Source of the DNA: Hahella sp050299855
GTDB lineage: Bacteria; Pseudomonadota; Gammaproteobacteria; Pseudomonadales; Oleiphilaceae
DNA: 64,000 nucleotides
NCBI GenBank assembly: GCA_050299855.1
Contig: JBNKWQ010000030.1
Span: 152,060 to 216,059, forward strand
Direction of reading: 5' to 3'
Part shown: one piece after another, positions 29,303-37,489 of the stretch
How positions within the stretch are numbered: the first letter of the stretch is position 1
Layout of the letters: each line of letters starts with the position of its first letter
Made by a program: the position numbers and the translations under genes
Notes under the pieces: model-generated
The model's database searches: none
Seen by the model: the letters and a program-made list of their open reading frames with translations, nothing else
What the model was told of the DNA's origin: nothing

Positions 29303-30643
29303 TTGCTCATAAAACGGGATAGTCTCTTGATTCGCGCCGCCCAGGAAAATTTATTAGTCGAGCAGGCCGCTAAAACCCGCCGGCCACGTATCATCGCAGT
29401 CACCAGTGGTAAAGGAGGTGTCGGAAAAACCAGTATCGCCGTCAACCTGGCCATCGCACTGGCCCGGACCTCCTCTAGTGTTTGTCTTTTTGATGCCGAC
29501 ATGAGTCTCGCCAACGTCAACATCATGCTGGGTATTACACCTGAATTTACACTGGAACACGTCCTAAGCGGCGAAAAGACTCTCCAGGAAACGATGGTAA
29601 ACGGCCCTCGAGGCATCAAGATAGTGCCGGCTGCCTCCGGATTCGTACACTGTCTGGACTGGGACTCAACTCAGCAGCACACCCTGTTAAAGGCATTACA
29701 GTCCATCGAACCCCAGTTTGAATACATCATCATCGATACTGCGGCCGGCATCTCCCATAACGTTCTGCATTTCATTGGTGCGGCCCAGCTGGCGACAGTC
29801 GTCATCACCCCTGAACCCACGTCACTGACCGATGCATTTTCGTTATTGAAGGCCCTAAAAAGGCGCGGTTATAAACGTGGTGTCCAGGTCATTTTGAACA
29901 TGGCACAGGATGCCCGCAGTGCAGGACGCATTTACCGCCGCTTTGAGGCAGCTGTAGATAAGTATCTCAACCTGCCCACAGAATTTCTGGGGTCAGTCTG
30001 GATGGATAGTGGGATGCGGCAGGCGGTCACCAAACAGCAGCCGATTACATTATTGCCTTCCACCGATCCTTCCTGCCGAACTTTCTTCCGTCTCGCCCAA
30101 CGTTTGATGGATGTGTTCGATCAGGAGAACATCAGCCAGCATTCATTTGCCGCATACTGGCAACGGCTGATAAAACATAGTCAGAATCAGCGGGCTCAGA
30201 AACCGGTACAGACCTCCACCACACCATCACCAGACACCACTGAATCCGAGTGGCTGAGAGTGCGTAGAAATCTAACTGGCTTTGTGCAGAACGACAACAC
30301 GACAGAGGAACAATTGCTGGAGCTATTATCGACAGGCTTCTCCAGCTATTCCGGATCACTGGGAGGAGCTACGGCGGATCTCGCAATTTCTCTACTGGCC
30401 AGGCTGCAGGAAGGAAGCCTGACCCTACCCCAAAAGCAACACCTTAATGAACAGACCAAGCGCTTGGGAGTGCACCCGAAAGATCCCGCATTGTCCTCTG
30501 CCGATAATCCACAGTATGACCAATCAGGATTCGGCGAGCAGGAGAGACTAATTGAAAAAATCCGCTCATCGGCGCACCGACAGACATTAAACAATTTGCT
30601 GGAAACCATCCGCTACGCATCCCTGGCAAAAAATTCAGACTAG
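29303..30643 (+). CDS. MinD/FleN-like ParA-family ATPase with C-terminal extension
   Basis: A 446-residue protein whose first 270 residues are a deviant-Walker ParA/MinD ATPase: VTSGKGGVGKTSIAVNLA (signature Lys), LFDADMSLANVNIMLG, IIIDTAAGIS and VITPEPTSLTDAFSLLKAL. The last feature and overall look match FleN/FlhG, which limits flagellar number, but there are no flagellar genes here. The final 150 residues are an unrecognised, probably disordered then helical extension. No ATG is available; TTG at 29303 or 29327 must serve. It is divergent from the HDOD kinase and upstream of a diguanylate cyclase. Confidence 0.82.
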   Translation: MLIKRDSLLIRAAQENLLVEQAAKTRRPRIIAVTSGKGGVGKTSIAVNLAIALARTSSSVCLFDADMSLANVNIMLGITPEFTLEHVLSGEKTLQETMVNGPRGIKIVPAASGFVHCLDWDSTQQHTLLKALQSIEPQFEYIIIDTAAGISHNVLHFIGAAQLATVVITPEPTSLTDAFSLLKALKRRGYKRGVQVILNMAQDARSAGRIYRRFEAAVDKYLNLPTEFLGSVWMDSGMRQAVTKQQPITLLPSTDPSCRTFFRLAQRLMDVFDQENISQHSFAAYWQRLIKHSQNQRAQKPVQTSTTPSPDTTESEWLRVRRNLTGFVQNDNTTEEQLLELLSTGFSSYSGSLGGATADLAISLLARLQEGSLTLPQKQHLNEQTKRLGVHPKDPALSSADNPQYDQSGFGEQERLIEKIRSSAHRQTLNNLLETIRYASLAKNSD

Positions 30644-30960
30644 CGGATTAAATAAAGATCAATATCTCGTTTAATAGGTGTAGACAGTACTAGATATGAA
30701 GATAAATAGTACGAAACATGGAGGTAAATAGTACGAAACATGGAGGTAAATAGTACTAAGCGAAAATAAATAATACGAAACATGGAGGCAAGCGCCTGTG
30801 GCTTAACTTTCTAACATTCTGTTTGGCACCAACCACTTGAATACTGTAGGCATTCAGGCCAAATAAAAAGTTTGCCTTAAAATACCTAGATGGTACTAAA
30901 CTAAGTTTATAACAATATCTTCTACTTTTAGTCATTCAATTCTGACAGGTTGCCCCTTCA
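30644..30960. other. Repeat-bearing gap before the GGDEF gene
   Basis: 317 bases, AT-rich. The first half contains the 22-bp repeat array (30701-30786). The second half (30790-30960) is unique sequence that probably holds the promoter of the GGDEF gene. No coding frame is credible. Confidence 0.6.
30701..30786. repeat. 22-bp tandem repeat array (about four copies)
   Basis: Units at 30701-30722, 30723-30744, 30745-30766 and 30767-30786. Each contains TAAATAGTAC or TAAATAATAC followed, in units 1, 2 and 4, by GAAACATGGA; the third unit is diverged in its second half. A fainter copy can be seen at about 30679-30700 (CAGTACTAGATATGAA). The period is about two helical turns. Confidence 0.85.
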
Positions 30961-32280
30961 GTGAAATCCTTGAAAGTGAAAATGGTCCTGGCGCTTGTTC
31001 TTACCAGCCTGCTTGTAGCCCTTCTTGTTGCGGTAATCACTCCAATCATGGTTGAGCACGAGTTCCTGGAGAATATCAAAAAGGCACACTATGTACGCTT
31101 TACTGAAGCCATAGAGCGGTATCAGCAAAGACATCATTCCTGGGGAACCGCAGAAGATGCATTGCGTTTTGCCCATCAAGAAGAACAGAACAGGCAAGCC
31201 GCCAGGTCACCAGGCCATCGGCCATTACCTCCGGGAGCCACACCCGGCAACAGGGTTGATGGCTTCAAGCCCCCTCCTCCAGGCTATGTACAGGGCGAGG
31301 TTCCCTTTGAATTTGCATTGTTCGATCATCAGGGCAATGTGCTCCATAAAGGCAAGGGATTCCAGATTGGACAGCAGGTTGGGCAAGATATCCTGGATGA
31401 AAGCGATCCGCTTTATCGGATGGGCGAAATAGTTGCCTATGCCCTGCCCGAAGGAGAACTACCGTTAACAGAGGCTGACAAGTCCTATCTCCATACCCTG
31501 GAGGAAACACTCCTATTCACCATCATGGTGGCCATCGTCCTGATTATCCCACTGGGTATATGGGAAGGTAACCGCCTGGTGAGTACGCTCAACCATCTGA
31601 TTCAGGCAGTCAATCATATGGCTGCCGGCGACCTGGAACAGAAGGTACCGACTAAATCCCGCGACGAAATCGGCGGTCTGGCACTCGCCTTTAACACCAT
31701 GAATGACAAGCTTGTAGAGGCATACCGCGACTTAGAACAATCTCGCGACATGATTGCCCATCAGGCAGATAAACTCAGAGAACTTAGCATTCGCGATGAA
31801 CTGACCGGCTTATATAACCGCCGCTTCTTTAATGAAGAGGTCAAAGTGTTGCTGGCGAATGCAATGCGATATGGACACGCTTTTAGTGTCGTGCTGGGAG
31901 ACATTGACCATTTCAAGCAAATCAATGATGGCTACTCCCATGCAATCGGCGATGAAGTATTGAAAAAAATCGCTGAAATTTTACGCAACTCCATCCGCGA
32001 TAGTGACATCGTGGCTCGCTATGGCGGTGAAGAAATGGTGCTCGCCTTACCTACAACTTCACCGGCTGCTGCCAGAGATATGATGGAGAGGATCCGCAAG
32101 GCAATCGAAGATTTCCCCTGGGGCGGCGTAGCAGAAGGCTTGCAGGTCACAATGAGCTTTGGAATCTGTGATCGTATTGAAGGGAAGGACTTTGAACATC
32201 TGTTAGCCCTGGCGGACGAACAACTTTACAAGGCCAAAAATGCCGGCCGCAACCGGATTTGCAGTCTCAGCCTGAGCTAA
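30961..32280 (+). CDS. Membrane-bound diguanylate cyclase (HAMP-GGDEF)
   Basis: A 439-residue protein: N-terminal membrane helix (about 8-30), periplasmic sensor region (about 31-180, with a Pro/Gly-rich segment GHRPLPPGATPGN), second helix (about 181-200, LLFTIMVAIVLIIPLGIW), HAMP (about 205-260), a short coiled coil, and a GGDEF domain. The active site reads GGEEM, with Met for the usual Phe, and an RxxD inhibitory site (RDSD) lies five residues before it, so it is probably an active, product-inhibited cyclase. It starts at GTG 30961. The signal it senses is unknown. Confidence 0.9.
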   Translation: MKSLKVKMVLALVLTSLLVALLVAVITPIMVEHEFLENIKKAHYVRFTEAIERYQQRHHSWGTAEDALRFAHQEEQNRQAARSPGHRPLPPGATPGNRVDGFKPPPPGYVQGEVPFEFALFDHQGNVLHKGKGFQIGQQVGQDILDESDPLYRMGEIVAYALPEGELPLTEADKSYLHTLEETLLFTIMVAIVLIIPLGIWEGNRLVSTLNHLIQAVNHMAAGDLEQKVPTKSRDEIGGLALAFNTMNDKLVEAYRDLEQSRDMIAHQADKLRELSIRDELTGLYNRRFFNEEVKVLLANAMRYGHAFSVVLGDIDHFKQINDGYSHAIGDEVLKKIAEILRNSIRDSDIVARYGGEEMVLALPTTSPAAARDMMERIRKAIEDFPWGGVAEGLQVTMSFGICDRIEGKDFEHLLALADEQLYKAKNAGRNRICSLSLS

Positions 32281-32298
32281 AAAACGCCCACTTTTCAG

Positions 32299-32994
32299 CT
32301 AGATTTGATCGCTTTCCCGCCGCATCAGCTCCCACCATTCCGGCGGAGCGATGACCTCCCCCACCTCGTCCAGTGGCGGATAGGCAACGCCAATCAGGTC
32401 GCACTTCCTGGCAAAAGCCGGATGGGTCCAGCGAAACAAGAAGTGATGATATTCCTCCGGCGCCAATCGCGGCTGGCGATAACGGCCTGCCATATCTCTC
32501 TGACGATGGGCTTCTTCAAGAATAATGGAGGCAGCCACAGAAACATTAAATGACGCCACCATCCCTCGCATCGGAATAATAATATGCTCATCTGCCAGTT
32601 CTGCAGCCTCATCGCTGACACCGTGCTTTTCCGCACCGACCAGAAGGGCACAAGGCTCAACATAATTGATTTTGCGGTAGTCCACAGCAGCGCCTGAAAA
32701 ATGCGCAGCATAGATCTTCAATCCCTGATTTCTAAGCAGTGTCACCGCCTCTGAGGTAGACCGATGCCTGTGTAAGTGCACATAGCGCGCACTGCCACCT
32801 GAGGTTCCACGGGGAAACTTATCGTGGTCCCAGGGCCAGACCATGTGCAGATGAGCGACACCTACCGCGTCAGCACTGCGCATGACTGCGGCAATATTGT
32901 GTGGCTTGTGAACTTTTTCGGCGATGACACGCAGGTCAGGCTGCCGCTGATCCAGCACTTCTCTGAACTTATGAAAACGCGACAGATTAACCAT
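32299..32994 (-). CDS. trmH: tRNA (guanosine-18-2'-O)-methyltransferase
   Basis: A 231-residue SPOUT-class enzyme that methylates the ribose of G18 in tRNA. TrmH features are HKPHNIAAVMRSADAVG at the N-terminus, LLVGAEKHGVS in the middle, and the knot motif IIIPMRGMVASFNVSVAAS. Length is normal for TrmH. It is convergent with the GGDEF gene, 18 bases apart. Confidence 0.95.
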   Translation of the reverse strand: MVNLSRFHKFREVLDQRQPDLRVIAEKVHKPHNIAAVMRSADAVGVAHLHMVWPWDHDKFPRGTSGGSARYVHLHRHRSTSEAVTLLRNQGLKIYAAHFSGAAVDYRKINYVEPCALLVGAEKHGVSDEAAELADEHIIIPMRGMVASFNVSVAASIILEEAHRQRDMAGRYRQPRLAPEEYHHFLFRWTHPAFARKCDLIGVAYPPLDEVGEVIAPPEWWELMRRESDQI

Positions 32995-33027
32995 GATTGC
33001 GGGACAGAATAATTATCTTGAAGATAG

Positions 33028-33351
33028 CTACTTATCGGTCTTCACCGGAGGACGCGGAAAGCTTGCCACAGTTCCACCCTTGGCGTTGGAGACTTTAGCC
33101 TGGCCCTGTTGTTCGACTTCATCAATGCGAATAATGGAAGTCATGGGAATATAAGAGCGGCTGACACCGGCAAACTCGTTTTTCAGTTTTTCTTCTGAAG
33201 GATCCACTAACAACTGGGAGCGTTCACCGAATAGCCAGGTTTCAATCTCAATAAAGCCATAAAGTTCGCTGTTGTATACCTTACTCGCATACAACTCGTA
33301 TATTTCGTCTTCATTGACGTATATAACGCGATAAATCGTTTTTTGTGCCAT
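33028..33351 (-). CDS. DUF1820 family protein
   Basis: A 107-residue protein of the gammaproteobacterial DUF1820 family, function unknown. The opening MAQKTIYRVIYVNEDEIYEL and the following YGFIEIETWLFGE fit the family. I chose the ATG at 33351, where family resemblance begins; the open frame continues 48 codons upstream without likeness. DUF1820 genes commonly sit near trmH or miaB in Pseudomonas relatives. No membrane helix or signal peptide. Confidence 0.8.
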   Translation of the reverse strand: MAQKTIYRVIYVNEDEIYELYASKVYNSELYGFIEIETWLFGERSQLLVDPSEEKLKNEFAGVSRSYIPMTSIIRIDEVEQQGQAKVSNAKGGTVASFPRPPVKTDK

Positions 33352-33647
33352 AAATACTTTAAAACCCATTGGAAAATTTCGGGCCAGCCAAATTTCGGAG
33401 CAACCGGATGACTGACAAGGCAGCACCACTGCCCACCCGTCAAAAAAGGGACGAGATGATAGCATATTGACGCACAAATGAATCCATGAAGCCAAAGAAA
33501 AAATGGCGACTTTTTAACCAGCTTTCCGCTAAAATCCCCTACACTCAGCCCTCCGATATCCGTATAATACGCGGTCCTTTTTGGTAGGCGATGATCGCAA
33601 AGCAATAGTTTTCGCCTCTATGATGTCTGATTGATCTGGTGATACCC

Positions 33648-34988
33648 ATGGCACAAAAACTTTTTATCAAAACCTACGGCTGTCAAATGAACGAGTATGA
33701 CTCGTCTCGCATGGCAGACCTGTTGGGTGAAAGCCATCAGGTATCTATCACCGACAACCCTGACGAAGCGGATATCCTCCTACTGAATACCTGCTCAATC
33801 CGGGAAAAAGCCCAGGACAAAGTCTTCCATCAATTGGGCCGCTGGAAAGAACTGAAACGCAAAAACCCCAATCTGGTGATTGGCGTTGGTGGCTGTGTTG
33901 CCAGCCAGGAGGGTGATGCGATCCGCGACCGAGCACCTTATGTCGACATGGTTTTCGGGCCGCAAACATTGCATCGGCTTCCGGAAATGGTTAATTCCAT
34001 CCACAGCAACAAGATCCCAGTGGTCGATATCACTTTCCCGGAAATTGAAAAGTTTGACCGCCTGCCCATGCCCAAAGCGGAAGGGGCCACCGCCTTTGTC
34101 TCCATCATGGAAGGCTGCAGCAAATACTGTACGTTCTGCGTAGTGCCCTATACTCGTGGCGAAGAAGTCAGCCGTCCGGTTGACGACGTACTGGCCGAAA
34201 TCGTGCACTTGGCAGGCCAGGGCGTACGCGAGGTTAATCTCCTCGGCCAGAACGTTAACGCCTATCGCGGCACGAACTTTGAGGGTGAAACTGTCGACCT
34301 GGCTGAACTGATCACCTATGTCGCCGCCATCGATGGTATAGACCGCATCCGTTACACCACATCCCACCCGGTGGAATTTTCTGACGCACTGATTGACGTA
34401 TACGCGGAAGTGCCGCAACTGGTGAGCCATCTACATCTTCCTGTACAAAGTGGTTCAGACCGGATTCTGGCAGCAATGAAACGGGGCCACAGCGTTGATG
34501 AATATGTTGAAAAACTGGAACGATTGCGTCAGATCAGGCCGGATATCAGCTTGTCATCCGACTTTATTGTTGGCTTCCCCGGCGAGACTGATCAGGATTT
34601 TGAAGAGACCATGAATCTGATCAACAAGATCGGCTTCGACCACTCTTTCAGCTTTGTTTACAGCGCCCGCCCAGGCACCCCGGCATCAGACCTGGCAGAT
34701 GATGTTGATGAAGAAGCCAAAAAACAGCGCCTGTCTATTCTGCAACAAAGAATCCTGCAGTTTGCACAGGGCATCAGCCGCAGAATGGTTGGTAGCAATC
34801 AACGCATCCTAGTGACCGGCGTTTCCAAAAAAGATCCCGGCGAATTGCAGGGCCGCACGGAAAATAACCGCGTGGTTAACTTCAAAAGCGACACCCACGA
34901 CATTATCGGTCGCTTTGTCGATGTGAACATTTCCGAAGCTTACCCAAACTCACTTCGCGGTGATCGTATTGACGGGCTAAGTTACTGA
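33648..34988 (+). CDS. miaB: tRNA-2-methylthio-N6-dimethylallyladenosine synthase MiaB
   Basis: A 446-residue radical-SAM methylthiotransferase that adds the 2-methylthio group to i6A37 of tRNA. It opens KLFIKTYGCQMNEYDSSRM (first cluster cysteines), has CSKYCTFCVVPYTRGEE (radical-SAM CxxxCxxC), and ends with a TRAM domain. The ATG at 33648 is preferred over the GTG three codons upstream. It leads a run with phoH-like, ybeY, corC and lnt in the conserved order. Confidence 0.97.
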   Translation: MAQKLFIKTYGCQMNEYDSSRMADLLGESHQVSITDNPDEADILLLNTCSIREKAQDKVFHQLGRWKELKRKNPNLVIGVGGCVASQEGDAIRDRAPYVDMVFGPQTLHRLPEMVNSIHSNKIPVVDITFPEIEKFDRLPMPKAEGATAFVSIMEGCSKYCTFCVVPYTRGEEVSRPVDDVLAEIVHLAGQGVREVNLLGQNVNAYRGTNFEGETVDLAELITYVAAIDGIDRIRYTTSHPVEFSDALIDVYAEVPQLVSHLHLPVQSGSDRILAAMKRGHSVDEYVEKLERLRQIRPDISLSSDFIVGFPGETDQDFEETMNLINKIGFDHSFSFVYSARPGTPASDLADDVDEEAKKQRLSILQQRILQFAQGISRRMVGSNQRILVTGVSKKDPGELQGRTENNRVVNFKSDTHDIIGRFVDVNISEAYPNSLRGDRIDGLSY

Positions 34989-35089
34989 CAGCGCGGATGA
35001 TAGCGACCTCCAAACCAAGCCATGCTTTCTTCTGGCCCTGGAGAGATTACCTGACGCAAACCAAGTCACCTTAAGGATACTGGAAGACT

Positions 35090-36055
35090 TTGACCGATCC
35101 ACAAATTACTTTTACCCTCGAGCCTTCCGACCCGGTCAGGCTGTTGACACTTTGCGGCCAGTTTGATGAAAACTTCAAACTGCTGGAACGACGCCTGCAT
35201 GTTCGCATAGGATATCGCGGACACCGCATCAGCATTCATGGGGATACCAAGCAAACTCACGCGGCAGCGGAAATAATTCGCCATCTCTACCGGGAAACTG
35301 AGGCCAATACAGTGATAGAGCCGGAAATGGTGCATCTGTTCATTCGGGAATCCGGAGCAGAGGATGACGAAAGTAAGGAATACATTTCCAGCACTGTCAT
35401 ACGCACTCCCAAGTTGCACGTCAAACCCCTCAGCGGTAACCAGACTCACTATGTCAAAGCCATATTGAACCACGACATCAATTTTGGTGTGGGGCCGGCA
35501 GGTACCGGCAAGACCCATCTTGCTGTCGCCTGCGCAGCACAGGCGTTGTCGAACGACCAGGTGAAACGCATTCTGTTGGTAAGGCCCGCAGTGGAGGCCG
35601 GCGAAAAGCTGGGATTTCTGCCAGGGGACTTGGCACAGAAAGTCGATCCCTATTTGCGCCCGCTTTATGATGCCCTTTACGAAATGTTCGGACTGGAACA
35701 GGTTACCCGCCTGCTGGAAAAGGGGCTGATAGAAATTGCTCCTCTGGCATTTATGCGAGGTCGCACCCTGAACAACGCTTTTATTATCCTGGATGAAAGC
35801 CAGAATACGACGCCGGAACAGATGAAAATGTTTCTCACCAGAATCGGCTTTGGTTCGACCGCAGTGATCACCGGCGATGTTACCCAGGTAGATTTGCCAA
35901 AAGGTGTACCATCCGGCCTGATTCAGGCATTGAAGGTGCTGGAAAATGTGCCCGGCATCAGCACCACATTCTTTAAAAGCTCAGATATTGTTCGACACCC
36001 ACTGGTACAACGCATCGTTGATGCCTATGAAGCTCTCAATGACAGTAAAATGTAA
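35090..36055 (+). CDS. ybeZ: PhoH-like ATPase (YbeZ)
   Basis: A 321-residue PhoH-family ATPase. Walker A is GPAGTGKTHLAVACAAQ, Walker B FIILDESQNTTPEQMK, with RPAVEAGEKLGFLPGD between. YbeZ works with YbeY in ribosome and RNA quality control. It starts at TTG 35090 with GGAAG five bases upstream; no ATG lies at the conserved N-terminus. It is followed by ybeY after 66 bases. Confidence 0.95.
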   Translation: MTDPQITFTLEPSDPVRLLTLCGQFDENFKLLERRLHVRIGYRGHRISIHGDTKQTHAAAEIIRHLYRETEANTVIEPEMVHLFIRESGAEDDESKEYISSTVIRTPKLHVKPLSGNQTHYVKAILNHDINFGVGPAGTGKTHLAVACAAQALSNDQVKRILLVRPAVEAGEKLGFLPGDLAQKVDPYLRPLYDALYEMFGLEQVTRLLEKGLIEIAPLAFMRGRTLNNAFIILDESQNTTPEQMKMFLTRIGFGSTAVITGDVTQVDLPKGVPSGLIQALKVLENVPGISTTFFKSSDIVRHPLVQRIVDAYEALNDSKM

Positions 36056-36121
36056 ACAACTGAGCCCAGACTGGTATCCTCTAATGGTGTATTCGCTGCT
36101 TATTAAAATGAGTTTATCTCA

Positions 36122-36586
36122 ATGAGTCTGGATCTGGACTTTCAACTGGCTTCCGCCAGCACCCAGGTGCCGAGCGCTGTGCAAATTAAACGTTGGGCAG
36201 GCATTGCTCTGGCAACAGACGACAATCAGGAAATGGAAGTCACCATCCGGATCGTTGATGAAGCCGAAAGCCAGCAGCTGAACCAGCAATACCGGGGCAA
36301 AGATCGCCCGACCAACGTTCTGTCTTTTCCCTTTGAGCCCCCTCCCGGCGTGGAACTTCCACTTCTGGGCGACTTGGTCATCTGTGCCCCGGTGGTGGAA
36401 CGGGAAGCCCAGGAGCAGCAAAAATCCCTTGAGGCACACTGGGCGCACATGACAATTCATGGCATGCTGCATTTACAGGGATATGATCATATACTTGATC
36501 CCGAAGCTGAGGTTATGGAAAATCTCGAAAAGGACCTGATGCATCAGCTGGGCTTTGACAACCCCTATGCTGCCGATGAACTCTGA
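36122..36586 (+). CDS. ybeY: Endoribonuclease YbeY
   Basis: A 154-residue metallo-endoribonuclease for 16S rRNA 3' maturation and ribosome quality control. The zinc motif is HGMLHLQGYDH (three His in H-x3-H-x5-H), and the substrate-side block is RGKDRPTNVLSFPFE. Standard length, start and neighbours. Confidence 0.96.
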   Translation: MSLDLDFQLASASTQVPSAVQIKRWAGIALATDDNQEMEVTIRIVDEAESQQLNQQYRGKDRPTNVLSFPFEPPPGVELPLLGDLVICAPVVEREAQEQQKSLEAHWAHMTIHGMLHLQGYDHILDPEAEVMENLEKDLMHQLGFDNPYAADEL

Positions 36587-36649
36587 TAAAAGTCTAGTCG
36601 GCATGGTCAAAGGCCGCATGGATTTACTAACTAGGTTATAAAGACATCG

Positions 36650-37489
36650 ATGAGTGACGACCATTCGAGTAACAACTCCTCCCGATCCTGGTTGGATCGT
36701 TTATCTCAAGCCTTTTCAGGCGACCCGAAAGACAAGGAAGATCTACTGCAGATAATGCGGGAGGCTGAAACCCGCAAAGTCATAGATGCCGACGCTCTCA
36801 GCCTGATCGAAGGGGCCATGCAGGTCACCGAAATGCAGGTACGGGAGATTATGATTCCCAGAGCCCAGATGAGTGTGGTCAAAGCCAGCCAGAGTCCACA
36901 GGAATACGCCGCTGAAATTATAGAGTCTGCGCATTCCCGTTACCCGGTTGTTGGGGAGTCCAGAGACGAAATCGCCGGCATTCTGCTCGCCAAAGATCTG
37001 CTGGCACTGGCATTGAACAATGAGCTGAGTAAAAACAAGGTTCAGGATATTTTGCGACCGGCCCTGTTTATTCCTGAAAGCAAGCGGCTTAACCAATTGC
37101 TCAAGGAGTTCAAGGACAATCGCAATCATATGGCCATAGTGGTAGATGAATATGGTGGTGTTGCCGGCCTGGTGACTATCGAAGACGTCCTGGAACAAAT
37201 TGTGGGTGAAATTGAGGATGAGCACGATTTCGATGAAGAAGGGCTCATTAAATGCACCGGGGAAAATCAATACGTGGTCAAAGCTCTGACAACTATTGAA
37301 GAATTCAATGAGTATTTTTCTTCCGGTCTCAATGAAGAGGAATTTGACACTATTGGCGGGTTGGTATTAAAACAGTTTGGTCGCTTACCCAAACGTGGTG
37401 AAAGTGTCAGTTTCAACGACCTGCAAGTGACTATTCTGAATGCAGACAACCGCCAAATTCGCTTGATGCAAATTCAGCGGACCGTATGA
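36650..37489 (+). CDS. corC: CorC/YbeX family CBS-domain protein
   Basis: A 279-residue cytosolic HlyC/CorC protein: an N-terminal acidic region, paired CBS domains (about 65-190, starting VREIMIPRAQM and ending VVDEYGGVAGLVTIEDVLEQI), and a CorC_HlyC transporter-associated domain. It is linked to Mg2+/Co2+ efflux and, as YbeX, to ribosome biogenesis. Unlike CNNM/CorB it has no membrane part. Its stop overlaps the lnt start by four bases. Confidence 0.93.
   Translation: MSDDHSSNNSSRSWLDRLSQAFSGDPKDKEDLLQIMREAETRKVIDADALSLIEGAMQVTEMQVREIMIPRAQMSVVKASQSPQEYAAEIIESAHSRYPVVGESRDEIAGILLAKDLLALALNNELSKNKVQDILRPALFIPESKRLNQLLKEFKDNRNHMAIVVDEYGGVAGLVTIEDVLEQIVGEIEDEHDFDEEGLIKCTGENQYVVKALTTIEEFNEYFSSGLNEEEFDTIGGLVLKQFGRLPKRGESVSFNDLQVTILNADNRQIRLMQIQRTV

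Noticed and set aside
29303..30643. Flagellar regulator FleN
   Set aside because: There are no flagellar genes beside it and it has an unrelated C-terminal extension; only the family level is claimed.
30701..30786. CRISPR array
   Set aside because: The units abut with no unique spacers, and no cas genes are nearby.
33795..34430. 211-codon minus-strand frame within miaB
   Set aside because: It lies wholly antisense to miaB, whose motifs are intact.
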